Shown one piece after another: positions 49,466-59,993 of a stretch of DNA of 64,000 nt. Under the pieces are notes generated by a model. The model worked only from the letters and a program-made list of their open reading frames with translations, was not told the DNA's origin and did not search any database. Position 1 is the stretch's first letter, and each line of letters opens with the position of its first letter. Origin of the DNA: Wuchereria bancrofti (Eukaryota; Nematoda; Chromadorea; Rhabditida; Onchocercidae). Location of the stretch: contig SSBO01000015.1 of NCBI GenBank assembly GCA_005281725.1, forward strand, positions 310,581 to 374,580. The letters run 5' to 3'. A program made the translations under genes and the position numbers.

Positions 49466-52148
49466 AACTATTCTCTTCCGTCATTTCCCTTCTTTTCTCC
49501 TTTTTTAATTATCAATCGTCACGGAATGTCTCAGAAGAGATCTTTGCCACTTTTATTCGCTAACTTCAAGTAGCATAGAAAGAAACGAGGAGTCTTCAAG
49601 GGAACTGTGTATTGTTTATTCTAACAATGTAACTGATAATTAAGGTCATTTGGACAATAGTAAAACTTGTGGGTAGATCGATGATCAGCTATATAATACC
49701 TGTCGAACTCACCTAATTGGGTAAGAATTGATCGACTTAGCATTTAAAAACACAGAAAATGCAAAAAAAAATGTGTAATTGCAAAGTTTTCAACATAATT
49801 TTCATGAGAAAATCATGGACAGAAAGTAAACCAATCAATCATTGAAGATCATTGGTAAAATTATAACCAGGAATTTGTGAATTTCTTAAGATTTTTAGAC
49901 TATTGGATGATATAGTAGAGGATAATAAAGTATAATGAAACGTTAGACAGTTCAAATGAACGAATTATATGCAAATATGGGACAACCAAGAATTCTTTGT
50001 TGTACTGAGAGAAGGGAAAGAAAGTCTTCCGAGAAATTCGAATTGTTGAAAAATCGGTCGCACATCGAGAATCAAAAAAAAAGAAAGAGAAAAACGGGAA
50101 AAAGCGCTACTAATAAATTGAAAAATTACTATTTTTCTGAGTAAGTTGGGCTCATATTTTCAGACTTGGACTTATGTGACAAATTTTAAGTTTTTGAAAA
50201 TTTTGGACCCACAGATAAGATAAAGAGTTTTTTTTTCCAATAAAGAAATATGAATGAATCATTCATTTCTTTAGATAATTTGATATATTTGAAATTTTGT
50301 GATTTCAGTTTCATACACATTCATTCTCTTTTCTTCCTTCCTTCCTATGCTAAGGTTTGACCTTTTGTTGAAACAACTGTTTTGTCTTAGTCGTTCGAAG
50401 ATTCCTCAATGTAGGAAAATATGAAGTAAGCCATGAATGTACACGTCACACAATCGTGAAATGCGTGACCTAATTGAAGTAAAAGTTGAGGCATTTCTTG
50501 TACGACGACAATGACTGCTCAAGGACGTCACTTGCTATTATATCTATCCTTTGTCACAATGGAAAATGAATTTGTGAGCCATTCAAATAATAACCCATTG
50601 TATGAATGAATCGATATTTTCAAGGAAAAACTGAGCTAATTATTTAACATACATTTATTTGACTCTTTTAATACAATTTATATTCAATAATTTATCTATT
50701 AGTTATTGCTAATATTGAAATTTGAGTTTTACTTAATAATCAAATAATAATGGCACCAGTGAAGAAGTCGTCAAATATCAACCAACAATTATGAAAAGTT
50801 TGATAAGTCCAAAAATTGTCTTTTATAAAAATTAAGTGCTTGGAACTATCAACACAGCTTAACGAATGAAATGAATTTAATGAAATTTGAGTTTCATTTA
50901 ATAATCAAATAATAATGACAATTATGATACTTTTTTGTCATATCTATCTAAGAAAGCCATTTTTTCCCTTCCTTCTTCTCAAAATTCCAATTTTTCATTA
51001 TAAACTTTTTTGTGATTGTCGCATGAACGAAAGTTGTCAATCTTTTATTAGCCTGCTAAGATATAAGTAAGTTTCATTGAAATGAACCAAATGCCATACA
51101 TATAATATTTCCTTCTTTTTGGCTAAAAAATTTTCGCAACGCATCGATACAACAACAAAGATACTTTGAGTTTCCTTAGTGACAATCAGCGCCTGTCATT
51201 TTGAGCTTCATAGGAAGGTGTACCGTAATTTCGTGCATAATATTTTGCTCTTCTACCGCCGATCGATTGTATCTTTTTCAATTTTTGTTATTACTTTTAC
51301 TATTGTTTGATACTAAAATTTGGTTGAGAGGGAAAATTGACTGGGACAGTTGGCGACAATGGTTAAATAATGATGAAACAGGATAAAACATCATCACATG
51401 ATGATGATTTACTAGCCAGAATCGACGGCAAGTTAACCAGCTGCTGATAGGATTAAACAAAATGGCAAGATGAGTAAATGATGATGACCTTGGTCAAAAA
51501 GGTCATCAACCACAATTGCTATGTCTGCAACGAGGAGTAAATGTCAGTTGGGATGATCCGTTAAATCGGGAAAATTTTGCACAATGTGCTAATATATTAG
51601 AAGGGAAGAATTCGTAATTAGCGCAGTAAACTGTCTATTTAGCGGTCGGTCAGTTACGCCAAGTAATTAATTTAGCTTTAGCATCGACCAGAATGTCTTT
51701 TTGATATTTGTGATGAGAAAGGGTAATAAATAATATCGAGGATGTAGGATAGTTATTCATTAGAGAAAAGAACATTGATACTGTATTGTTTGTTAATTAT
51801 GCATTAAATTGATTAATAGTTAAGCCGAGTCTATTCATATTTTTCTGTTTCAAATCGACATTTAACAGTTTCGTCGCTTCATTTCATTAGCAGTAAAGTT
51901 GAAAGATCGTTAAGGTTATAGTTTATGCTGAAAAGCTCTATATTTCACATTCTACATTTTATTGAGTAGTGTAAATGGACATTTGCAAGATAATTTCTTT
52001 GTCGTGACTTAAATTGGGAATCTTCGACCGATAAAGCTAAGCTTTAACCCGAAACTTTTGTCGGCACAATTAAGAGCTGTCATTTTTTTCTCTTTTTCAT
52101 TTTTCACAAACATATGCCTATCCTTTCTTTTCTTCCTTTTCTTTGAAG
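49466..52148. other. Gene-poor stretch
   Basis: A/T-rich DNA. A 62-codon plus-strand frame at 49956-50144 ends at a GTAAGT, but its Lys/Glu-rich composition and lack of an upstream acceptor leave it unsupported. Confidence 0.4.
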
Positions 52149-52280
52149 ATGAAATTGCTGACCGAAGAAGAAGAGAGATTTATTGTCGTCTCTGTGGATA
52201 CATTGTTACTTATTATCGTAGTGGTGATTCTTCTATCTGTGGCCTTCCTTCCATTTTTGCATCTTCCTTTTCCTAATTAA
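52149..52280 (+). other. Candidate 43-residue membrane micropeptide
   Basis: An ATG directly after a TTTGAAG begins MKLLTEEEERFIVVSVDTLL, followed by a helix of Leu, Ile and Val and a short tail ending LHLPFPN before a stop. An acidic head followed by one clean membrane helix is a typical micropeptide layout. A second, longer frame overlaps it on the same strand, so coding status is unproven. Confidence 0.25.
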
Positions 52281-54151
52281 TCATCCTTTGTTGAATAATT
52301 GATCAACCCATCTCAGCAAGTGACCAAACCAATTTCAGGTCCAAAAATTTAAGTCCATTTTAGAAGTGCGAAACAGATTGGAAGCAACAACAGCACAGTT
52401 GCAAAATCAATCAAACAAAAATAAGACAGAAAACATACAAAACAGACTCTAGGCTCTTGGTGGATTCTAGGCTCTCGGAAGTAGAGTTTACTGTCCATGG
52501 AAAGCATTTTCAAAGCATTCCTACTGCTGTGAAATATAAGCAACTTGGCTAATATTTTCACATACAATGCTCACATATATAATGATAATGATAATCATGA
52601 TGATATGATAACCATGATAATATGATGATAACACACTTAGGTCGAATGCAAGTTTTTCACTGACTCATTTCTCAAGAAATGTAAAGTTGGAAGTTGCAAG
52701 TAAAGTTGTTATTACTGTCATCACAAATCAGTTATGCCGTTTATTGATTCCTTAGATATCACTTCCGGTAAAACTGTTTCATAGATTTTCATCTCTGTAC
52801 CTTTCTTATAACCAAATATGTTCGTTTATTTGTTCCATATTGTATTGTGATGAATTTGAAATCGTCCCTTTTGAAAACATTCCCTTTCATTCCTTCTGCA
52901 TTTGAATTTTTTTGTTTGTTTATTTGTTTGCTCTTTCGATCATCACTAGATGTAATTTAGGTTACGACACAATTTTGTCCATCTCCACGACCCCCCCCTC
53001 CCCCACCCAACATTCATAGTCGAGATCCCAATAACCTTGGCCTAATCAGCATTTTCTCTATTCTTCCCCAAACTGATCAGCAATAACAACCAAGGCCTCT
53101 TTTCAACTGATCCATGTTGCATTTTACTCAGACAACCATATCATATATTTGTATATAAAGATGTAATAAAATGACAAGTGTTGACAGTCATTTATGACTA
53201 ATTTTATTTGTTAAATGTTTCATAGCAAAAGTAAATTTCAGTTGCATCCAAAAAAAATTTTTTTTTTTTCAAACTGAAAAATTTCTTTCTTTCTTTCGTG
53301 TTACCAAAAATGGAAGTGAACGAGAAAGAAATCTATTCGTGGAGCTTTTTTTGATTGGAAATAAACTGACCCTCAAGGACATATGAAATTGTATGACATT
53401 CTTTCCAGTTTTGGAAATTATAAAGCGGAAAAAAAAAATTCTTTGCTTTAATTTCAATATTTTTTCTCTCTCAAATTTCAGTTATAAGCATCTTTTTTTT
53501 CTTTTTGTTGTTCTTTTAATGAGTGAACAATTTATTTGTCTAAAAATTCATTATATTTTCATTTTTTTTTTCCTTTTTCGGAACAGTAAGTCTTTTTTAT
53601 GTCACTTGTACAGTTGTACGAAAATTTTTATCAAAAGCGAAATTAAATTCTAGATTTTTAAAAAGGCACTGATAAGAAATAGAACTGCTGTACTATACTG
53701 TTGAACTATAATTTAAATTTCGTTATCAATTTTGAAACGAAAGAATGGGTAACGGAAAACCGGTTATTGTTGATAAGAGCAGTTCTTCAATAGATTGAAA
53801 TTACTTTCTGATGTCTTCATATGTTTTTTCCTTCTCCGGAATAACAATATCCTTCTATTATTTTTTTATGAAAATTTCATAATAGTAATAATAAATTTCG
53901 TAATTGACATTGATTCATTCTCCCAATGCAAAATGCAAAATCGAAATTTTATGAGAATAGTTGGCTTGTCTATGCTACAAAAGGAAAGAAGTACTTCAGA
54001 GTGAATTCGAATTGAAAATTAAATTAAATTAAAGGAAACCTCACAATGATGGAAAAATTAGAAAAAATAAGTGGGTAAATTTTAATGTAAAAATATTTTG
54101 ATAGTCATCAAGCATAATCTTTGAAATACAAACTGTCAAACTGTTTTGCCT
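52281..54151. other. Gene-poor stretch
   Basis: No supportable exon. It holds a C-rich patch at 52990-53005 and many T-runs. Confidence 0.45.
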
Positions 54152-54475
54152 AATAGATCCTGTAGCTGAGTTTTTGTTGAGCAAACTTTTGATCTTCATC
54201 TTCCTGACCGGTTTACGAGAAACTGCTAGAATATCTGTTCCGTAATAATTTGTTATGTAAATGAAGACAAAAATTCAATGGTTATAAATTTTAATTTAAA
54301 AAAAAAAAAAAAGAAATTGAAGAAATGTTGGATACAAATTCGTTTATTCATTTTCTCACCAAATGTTATAAAATCGAAGAGAAATGATATTGATGGTAGT
54401 AATTCATTATAATTTGCACTAATTTTTTGATCTTTCGATTTCGTCTCGTACACTTTCACCTTTGTGATTCTTTTT
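54152..54475 (-). other. Two candidate exons of an unrecognised minus-strand gene
   Basis: The first candidate (54475 down to 54360) has a TCTTTCAG acceptor and a GTGAGA donor and reads KRITKVKVYETKSKDQKISA, then NYNELLPSISFLFDFITF. The second (54234 to about 54152, acceptor GGAACAG) joins it in phase: ITF, a junction Asp, ILAVSRKPVRKMKIKSLLNK, then NSATGSIR. The 3' border of the second is unclear. In another frame the first exon reads KKNHKGESVRDEIERSKN and stops, so which frame is used is not settled. No family is recognised. Confidence 0.35.
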
Positions 54476-54854
54476 CTGAAAGAAAAGATTAATTTATCAA
54501 TTAGTTTGCCCTGTTTTTATTTTGCTTTATTTTTCTAAACTGAAGTTAATTTATTTATTTTTCATTATAATGCTATTTTAGTAAAATGAAAAAATTGTGC
54601 TATGCACACTTTCTTGCAAATTTGGTACTCCGTAATATTTAGGTATCCATTTGTACTGCTTATTGACAAATTAAAAGGAATATATAATAAAGCTAAGATA
54701 GTAATTATACTATATTGTACGACAAACCATAAAGTTACGTCTCGTAAACAAAATCATTTCAGTGACTGTAATAATCGGTGATTAGGCCTAGTTGTTTGTT
54801 TGATAGTTCAACGCTGACTTTTGCAATTGCTATCAGAATTATCAGTAGTGGGAA

Positions 54855-55019
54855 ATGATTTCTGATATTGAAGCAATTGAGCGTAAATTAATGCTAGAGC
54901 AATTATCAGTTTCTCGAAAGGAACTTATTTTACTCCATTTATTTACTTACCTGTTCCTGTCCCCTTTCTTTGCTTATTCTTTTCTATTTGAACACAAGAA
55001 AAAGAATATAGTACTTTGA
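54855..55019 (+). other. Candidate 54-residue membrane micropeptide
   Basis: An ATG at 54855 begins MISDIEAIERKLMLEQLSVS, an amphipathic charged head, then a helix LLHLFTYLFLSPFFAYSFLF, a basic tail EHKKKN and a stop. The composition and layout are protein-like, but the length alone is not significant in A/T-rich DNA. Confidence 0.25.
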
Positions 55020-55385
55020 ACAGCTGATGGAAAAGAATGCATGTATAAGAAAGCATTCATTTATAAACTGTATTAATTTTAAGAATTTTTAAACAAACAA
55101 TCTACCAATATCCCTTCTTTTTTCTCTTCCTTCTTTCTTTATTTCATATTTTTACTTTTATATTAAGAATGAAATGATATGTTTTTCTTCTTTTTTTGTG
55201 GAGAAGAGATTATTTTACTTTGCTTCACTTGTCAATCAATCGAAAATAAGGAGAAGAAATGTAATTATAAATCCTAAGAAGGACAAGCAGATAACGATGC
55301 TTAGAAATGTTTTAGAATCGATAGTTAGACAAATAAATAATCATGCAATAAAGATTGTCTGCTTTTCTGCTATCTGTTACATTAA

Positions 55386-55578
55386 TTAATCATATCTTTC
55401 CTTAACAATTTTACTAGAATTATCAGTGCCATTAACATCTATCACAAATATCATCCAATAAAGATTATCTTTTATCACAGGTATCATAGTGTTTCCTTTT
55501 GCATCAATACGACAACTTTTCTTCCTGAATGATACTGAATGAATTTTAGCACATTTAATTTCCTTATTAATTAATGAC
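55386..55578 (-). other. Candidate exon of a minus-strand gene
   Basis: After a TTTCTCAAAG acceptor the frame reads SLINKEIKCAKIHSVSFRKK, then CRIDAKGNTMIPVIKDNLYW, then MIFVIDVNGTDNS, and stops 11 codons later. An internal GTAAAA donor after DNS would join in phase to the 54475 segment as KKNHKGESVRDEIERSKN and stop. Two Cys and an alternating hydrophobic pattern suggest a folded secreted domain, but no family is recognised. Confidence 0.3.
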
Positions 55579-56148
55579 ACTTTGAGAAATAATATTTTCC
55601 TTTCTTTTCACCTGATCACTTCATATTTCAATTTCTTGAATTGGCATTACATCATCGCTTGCATCGATTCGTTTCTAATAGTGTCGCTAAAATATGAGAA
55701 AAATGCAAATTATTAAAAACAATTGGTAGGAAGTTATCGGATGAATAATGTATTTAAATGACGCACTGCAAAAGTTTACGTATGCATCCAATGTGTGCGT
55801 GTACAGTTTATAATATTTACGTGTGATGTTGTATGTATGAATTCTTATTACAGGAACACGTAAACTACAGGAACACGTAAACAGAAATAATTATATGTTA
55901 AACAAGCATAACTCAGAAGTGTAAATGAGTGGGCAACGTAAGCGGACGTAAAGAAGTGAATAAAAGTAATAAAGTATTGTGTATAAAGTATAAATGGAAA
56001 TTTTTGATTACATGTTTAAGTTAAAAATTTTGAACTTAGAAAAGTAGTACAATTTTAAAGTACTACTTTGGCTTAATTGAATCAACCGCAGAAACTGAAT
56101 TACATCCACATTAATTAGCTGTTGAGCTGTCAACTGATAATTTTGTAG
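55579..56148. other. Gene-poor stretch
   Basis: A short duplication of AGGAACACGTAAAC lies at about 55853-55882. A 17-codon minus-strand frame near 55620-55670 (KRIDASDDVMPIQEIEI) follows a TATTAG acceptor but joins to nothing in phase. Confidence 0.4.
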
Positions 56149-56267
56149 ATTTGCTCGGTCGCACCTCCAAACCAACAACCACTTCTGCACCAAACACTTC
56201 TGCTTCAGCTGGTCCACTGCTACCAATTTCACTTGACCCTCTCACCCCCAACCCAATCCTTCGACTA
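56149..56267 (+). other. Candidate Ser/Thr/Pro-rich exon
   Basis: After a TTTTGTAG acceptor the frame reads LLGRTSKPTTTSAPNTSASA, then GPLLPISLDPLTPNPILRL, up to a GTAGTG or GTGTGT donor embedded in a GT microsatellite (56271-56291). The low-complexity Ser/Thr/Pro content suits a disordered linker of a transcription or RNA-binding factor. The G+C content is well above the flanks. Confidence 0.4.
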
Positions 56268-56270
56268 GTA

Positions 56271-56291
56271 GTGTGTGTGTGTGTGTGTGTC
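56271..56291 (+). repeat. (GT)n microsatellite
   Basis: A GT run directly at the end of the Ser/Thr/Pro-rich candidate exon, offering many possible donor sites. Confidence 0.95.
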
Positions 56292-56787
56292 TGTTACAAT
56301 GACAACGAGCCACCACCACAATTCACTCCGAGTTCTGCTTCCTTCCTTCCCTTCGTTAGCCAAACTAACCACACTTCGCTAGACATTGTCCCTCTCCTCT
56401 TTCTTCCTTATCCTTATAAACTGTCTGTCAATTGCTGCTTTTGCTTCCGTCAAACCCAAACTTGTTCAAATTTTCATCATCTGTCAAATTCTGCACAAAT
56501 ATGTAAATGTGTGTATGTATGTATGTGTGTATGTATATGTATGTGTCGTGCTTTTCCACAGTTTTATCCATGGTCACTTAGGAGTAGAATGTGACCATGT
56601 GTAGTTATGAGGGAGAATGATGAGTTTCATGTTCCACAGAAGAGAAAATGCTACTAAAAAGAGATTCTCGGTCCTCCGCCGTCCACTCTACCTCTTCTCA
56701 CAGTGAAACCTTTTGGTTTTCAAGCAATAAAGACGCTAGACAAACACAGGAGACAAAGTATTGTCATTGTAGACATGAGGGATAGAC

Positions 56788-56814
56788 GGATGGATGGATG
56801 GATGGATGGATGGA
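56788..56814 (+). repeat. (GGAT)n microsatellite
   Basis: About six GGAT tetranucleotides. Confidence 0.95.
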
Positions 56815-57063
56815 CGGGACAGGCGACAATTTGGACAGACGACAACTTCAGCAAAGGACAGCCAAGACTGGCGTGGGCTGTGAGAATGAATGTCACACCA
56901 CCATGACAGCCATCACAAATTCCCCCGCCACCTTCTTCTCCCGCTCATTTCATGGCGTTGAGCAAACTGTTCAATTCGCTTTTTGATTGACATTTTCCGT
57001 TTTCTGTTTCGAAATTTGCTCTAATTTTTTTTTCTTTTTGCTTGAAATCTAGAGACAATAAAA

Positions 57064-57106
57064 ATGACAGACTTAGGTTCAATTAAAGTCCAAAGAATTT
57101 TAGAAG
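57064..57106 (+). other. Candidate first coding exon
   Basis: A T-rich tract and a GAAATCTAG acceptor lie 13 nt before an ATG opening MTDLGSIKVQRILEG, with a GTAAAA donor at 57107. The acceptor before the first ATG suits trans-splicing. Without the donor the frame continues to 53 residues. No next exon could be assigned. Confidence 0.3.
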
Positions 57107-57367
57107 GTAAAAGGAGAAGGAGTTTCATCATCCATTTCATCATAACTTCACAACTGGGACAGTTGCACATCCCATTAGCTAATTTGTCACACAAGATGCT
57201 CTCTACACTCCACTTTCTTCTTTAGTTCCTCTATACTGATTGATGTTGATATGTCGAGTTAACTAGTACATCGCTTATGAATTTCAGGTTTAAAATTACA
57301 AATTAAAAAATGCAATTTGTACTTGCTGTCTTTTACTTCCCTCATTTCATTTCTTGTTCAGATATGT

Positions 57368-57397
57368 TCTTTCGTTCGTTCGTTCGTTCGTTCGTTT
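57368..57397 (+). repeat. (TTCG)n microsatellite
   Basis: About seven TTCG units. Confidence 0.95.
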
Positions 57398-58106
57398 GTC
57401 TATTTAGCGACTGCTAGCAAAATGCGACCTTCCTTCCATGATGTAAAAATCTAGAGCTCTTACTCAAAATTTATTGGATCAACAACTTTATGCAAGTACA
57501 AAGTATGTGACAACAAATTTTAGGACATTAGGGATGATTGAAATGACTGCAAAAACAAGGTTTTTGTTTCATTTTCGTAAGAGAAGTTGGAATTTAATTG
57601 ATTAGTTGCTGTTGGCAGCGGGAAATTTCCTCCATCCTTGATTTTTCCGTTTCATCCGTCCGTTCCTTTTCCTAATCGTTGAATTTGAAAATACTGTCAA
57701 TGACAACTAATGATGACATCCAATTTTTCCGCCATAAATCTCTCCCCACTGTTTTCTTTTACTCTTCATGTGTCCCAAATATATTCTTCAATTTTGTCTG
57801 AAATTTTGTTTGCAAAACTCTTCAGGTCGCGGCGTATCCTTAATGTGACACCAGTAAAGTAGCAGTGAGTTGCAAATAGGCAATAGCTGAGTGAGAAGAA
57901 TTGAAATGCGCCATTTTACCTTTTCATTTGTTTTGACGAAATGAGCAGTGTAAAAAGAGGTTGACAGTTGTATTCATATTTGGTGTCATTTCTTCAGGAA
58001 CACTCTTCTACTGATACTGATGAAATGAAAAAATAAAAATAGTCTAAATATTTTAATCATTCTGCTAAAACATTTCTTCACTTTTTGTCTCTTTGCATTT
58101 ATTCAG

Positions 58107-58179
58107 ACTGGATGAATGGCTCTATGATCAGTTGACATCGTATGTGACAAACGGTTCGTCATTAGTGTCCTTCTCTTGA
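58107..58179 (+). other. Candidate terminal exon
   Basis: After a GCATTTATTCAG acceptor and one phase base the frame reads LDEWLYDQLTSYVTNGSSLV, then SFS and a stop. A GTGACA donor after TSY is also possible. It does not join in phase to the 57064 candidate, so at least one exon would be missing between them. Confidence 0.3.
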
Positions 58180-59231
58180 CCATCAGCTATATATGTCTAT
58201 GTGAGAGTTGTGAAGCACACACTGAACTAACAAGCTTAATGCAACTTTGAAGAAAAAATAACAAAGAATGAGTGAGAATGAGTGGTGTGATATCAAAGAA
58301 GACATTTATTCATTTGTCCTTTTTGATATTCTGTGACAGAATGTAATCATCGGATGATTGATTCGAGAAATGAGTTCATATTTGATGCTAATTTCAGTAT
58401 ACTTTGGGATTTTTTCTCTGGAATGGAACAAATATGTATTTGCTTACTGCTATCGCTTTAAAAAAGGAAAGTATCGGAGAAAGGGAGGGGACAGAGCCGC
58501 CCGAGGAAGGGAAATGTGGAAGACGTATGTCTAGACTTCTCCGCCCATACTTCTCCCTGTCCAACCTCGGATTTATATTATGCTCGATAATAAATTCAGC
58601 AATAAATATATGCAACCTCCGTCCATATCCATTTTTCATATGCATTATATTAATGAAATGGTAGGTCTGAGTACTGTACCGCCGCCGCCTTAAGACAACG
58701 AGCTATTTTGTCCGCTGAAATATATTTCGCTATGAGATGAGTGAGAGTTTATCTGGAATGGATTTCACTTAGCATCTCTTCCTTCAAGATTTCTGATAAT
58801 ATCATTCTAAACTTGGTAATACAGTGCCATACTTATGTTAGGCGTTAGTGTAATCTTAACGGTTATATTCTCAAATTGACTGCTAATATAATTTTCACAT
58901 TTTTGTATTGCCCTAGAAACAATTTATTTTTCGGTTTCACCTTTTTTCTGTCTGAATTATAATGTTATGAACTCTCTCAAATATTTTATGAAGTCTTTGA
59001 GATTTTAAAATCGGAGACTTTAAAGTCGGTGAAAACAACAAATTCATACTTTCAGAATGAATCTTAAATTTCATTCTTAGTGTTAGACTGCTTACAGGTC
59101 GGGTATTTTTTATCGGATATTGATTACTGATTTTGTTATCAGACATTAGGTATTGATTTTTTTAGGACTTGGACAAAACGGAAACTTTCATCTCTTCTCT
59201 CTCTCTCTCTTTCAATTTATTTTCCTAAAAG

Positions 59232-59232
59232 C

Positions 59233-59264
<32 letters not shown>

Positions 59265-59274
59265 TAATAATAAT
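59232..59274 (+). repeat. (AAT)n microsatellite
   Basis: AAT run with one CAAT interruption. Confidence 0.95.
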
Positions 59275-59951
59275 TGGAATGTTTATCCTTGATTTGCGGT
59301 GTTATCGGAATTGGATCTGTTTTAATTTTTATGTTGCATTTAATTAAGAAACCTTTTAGCTTAATAAATGATTCGTATGATCAAATTGTTTGTCATTAGA
59401 AAAAATCAAGCTAACGATTGTTTTAAAGAAATATCCCTAACATATTCCACTCCTCATTTCATCGATTTTTTTGTTTCGTTTTGCATTTTAAGAACAAAAA
59501 TTGATCTTTGATCACATGCATATTAGTAACAATAACGCTCTTTGTAGATGGCTATTTGCTTGCTTCATTAATTCCACATCAATGATTATTAATTCCTTCC
59601 TAAAGAAAATGATCCGATCAGTTCCAACTCATTTCTCATCTGATACAGACAATGAATGTATCTGTTTGTTTGATCATTGTAACATCAGATCACTCAATAT
59701 CGATTGTTACTGATCATGCACGGATACTTGAGGAAATAGACGGAATACTATAAAGTAGAAAATTGTTCCATTCATTTCATAATAAAGACTAAGTAGTATT
59801 ACTTACTAGACAAATTAGTAAGAGTAACATGCATCCCTCTTACTCATTTAGTATTTATTAAATTCATAAATACAATTAGATGACACATCAGCGATAATCT
59901 CTATTGATCGCTTAACAATTCCCTTTTTATGTAGCATTTTAATGATGTGGT

Positions 59952-59953
<2 letters not shown>

Positions 59954-59990
<37 letters not shown>
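59954..59990 (+). repeat. (GA)n microsatellite
   Basis: GA dinucleotide run. Confidence 0.95.

Positions 59991-59993
<3 letters not shown>

Noticed and set aside
56703..56986. Overlapping plus-strand frames through the GGAT repeat.
   Set aside because: They arise from the repeat itself (Met-Asp-Gly-Trp runs) and have no exon borders.
58470..58560. G+C-rich patch with GGACAG and CTGTCC at its ends, considered as a hairpin RNA.
   Set aside because: Pairing beyond the six-base ends is poor by eye; a folding calculation would be needed to support it.
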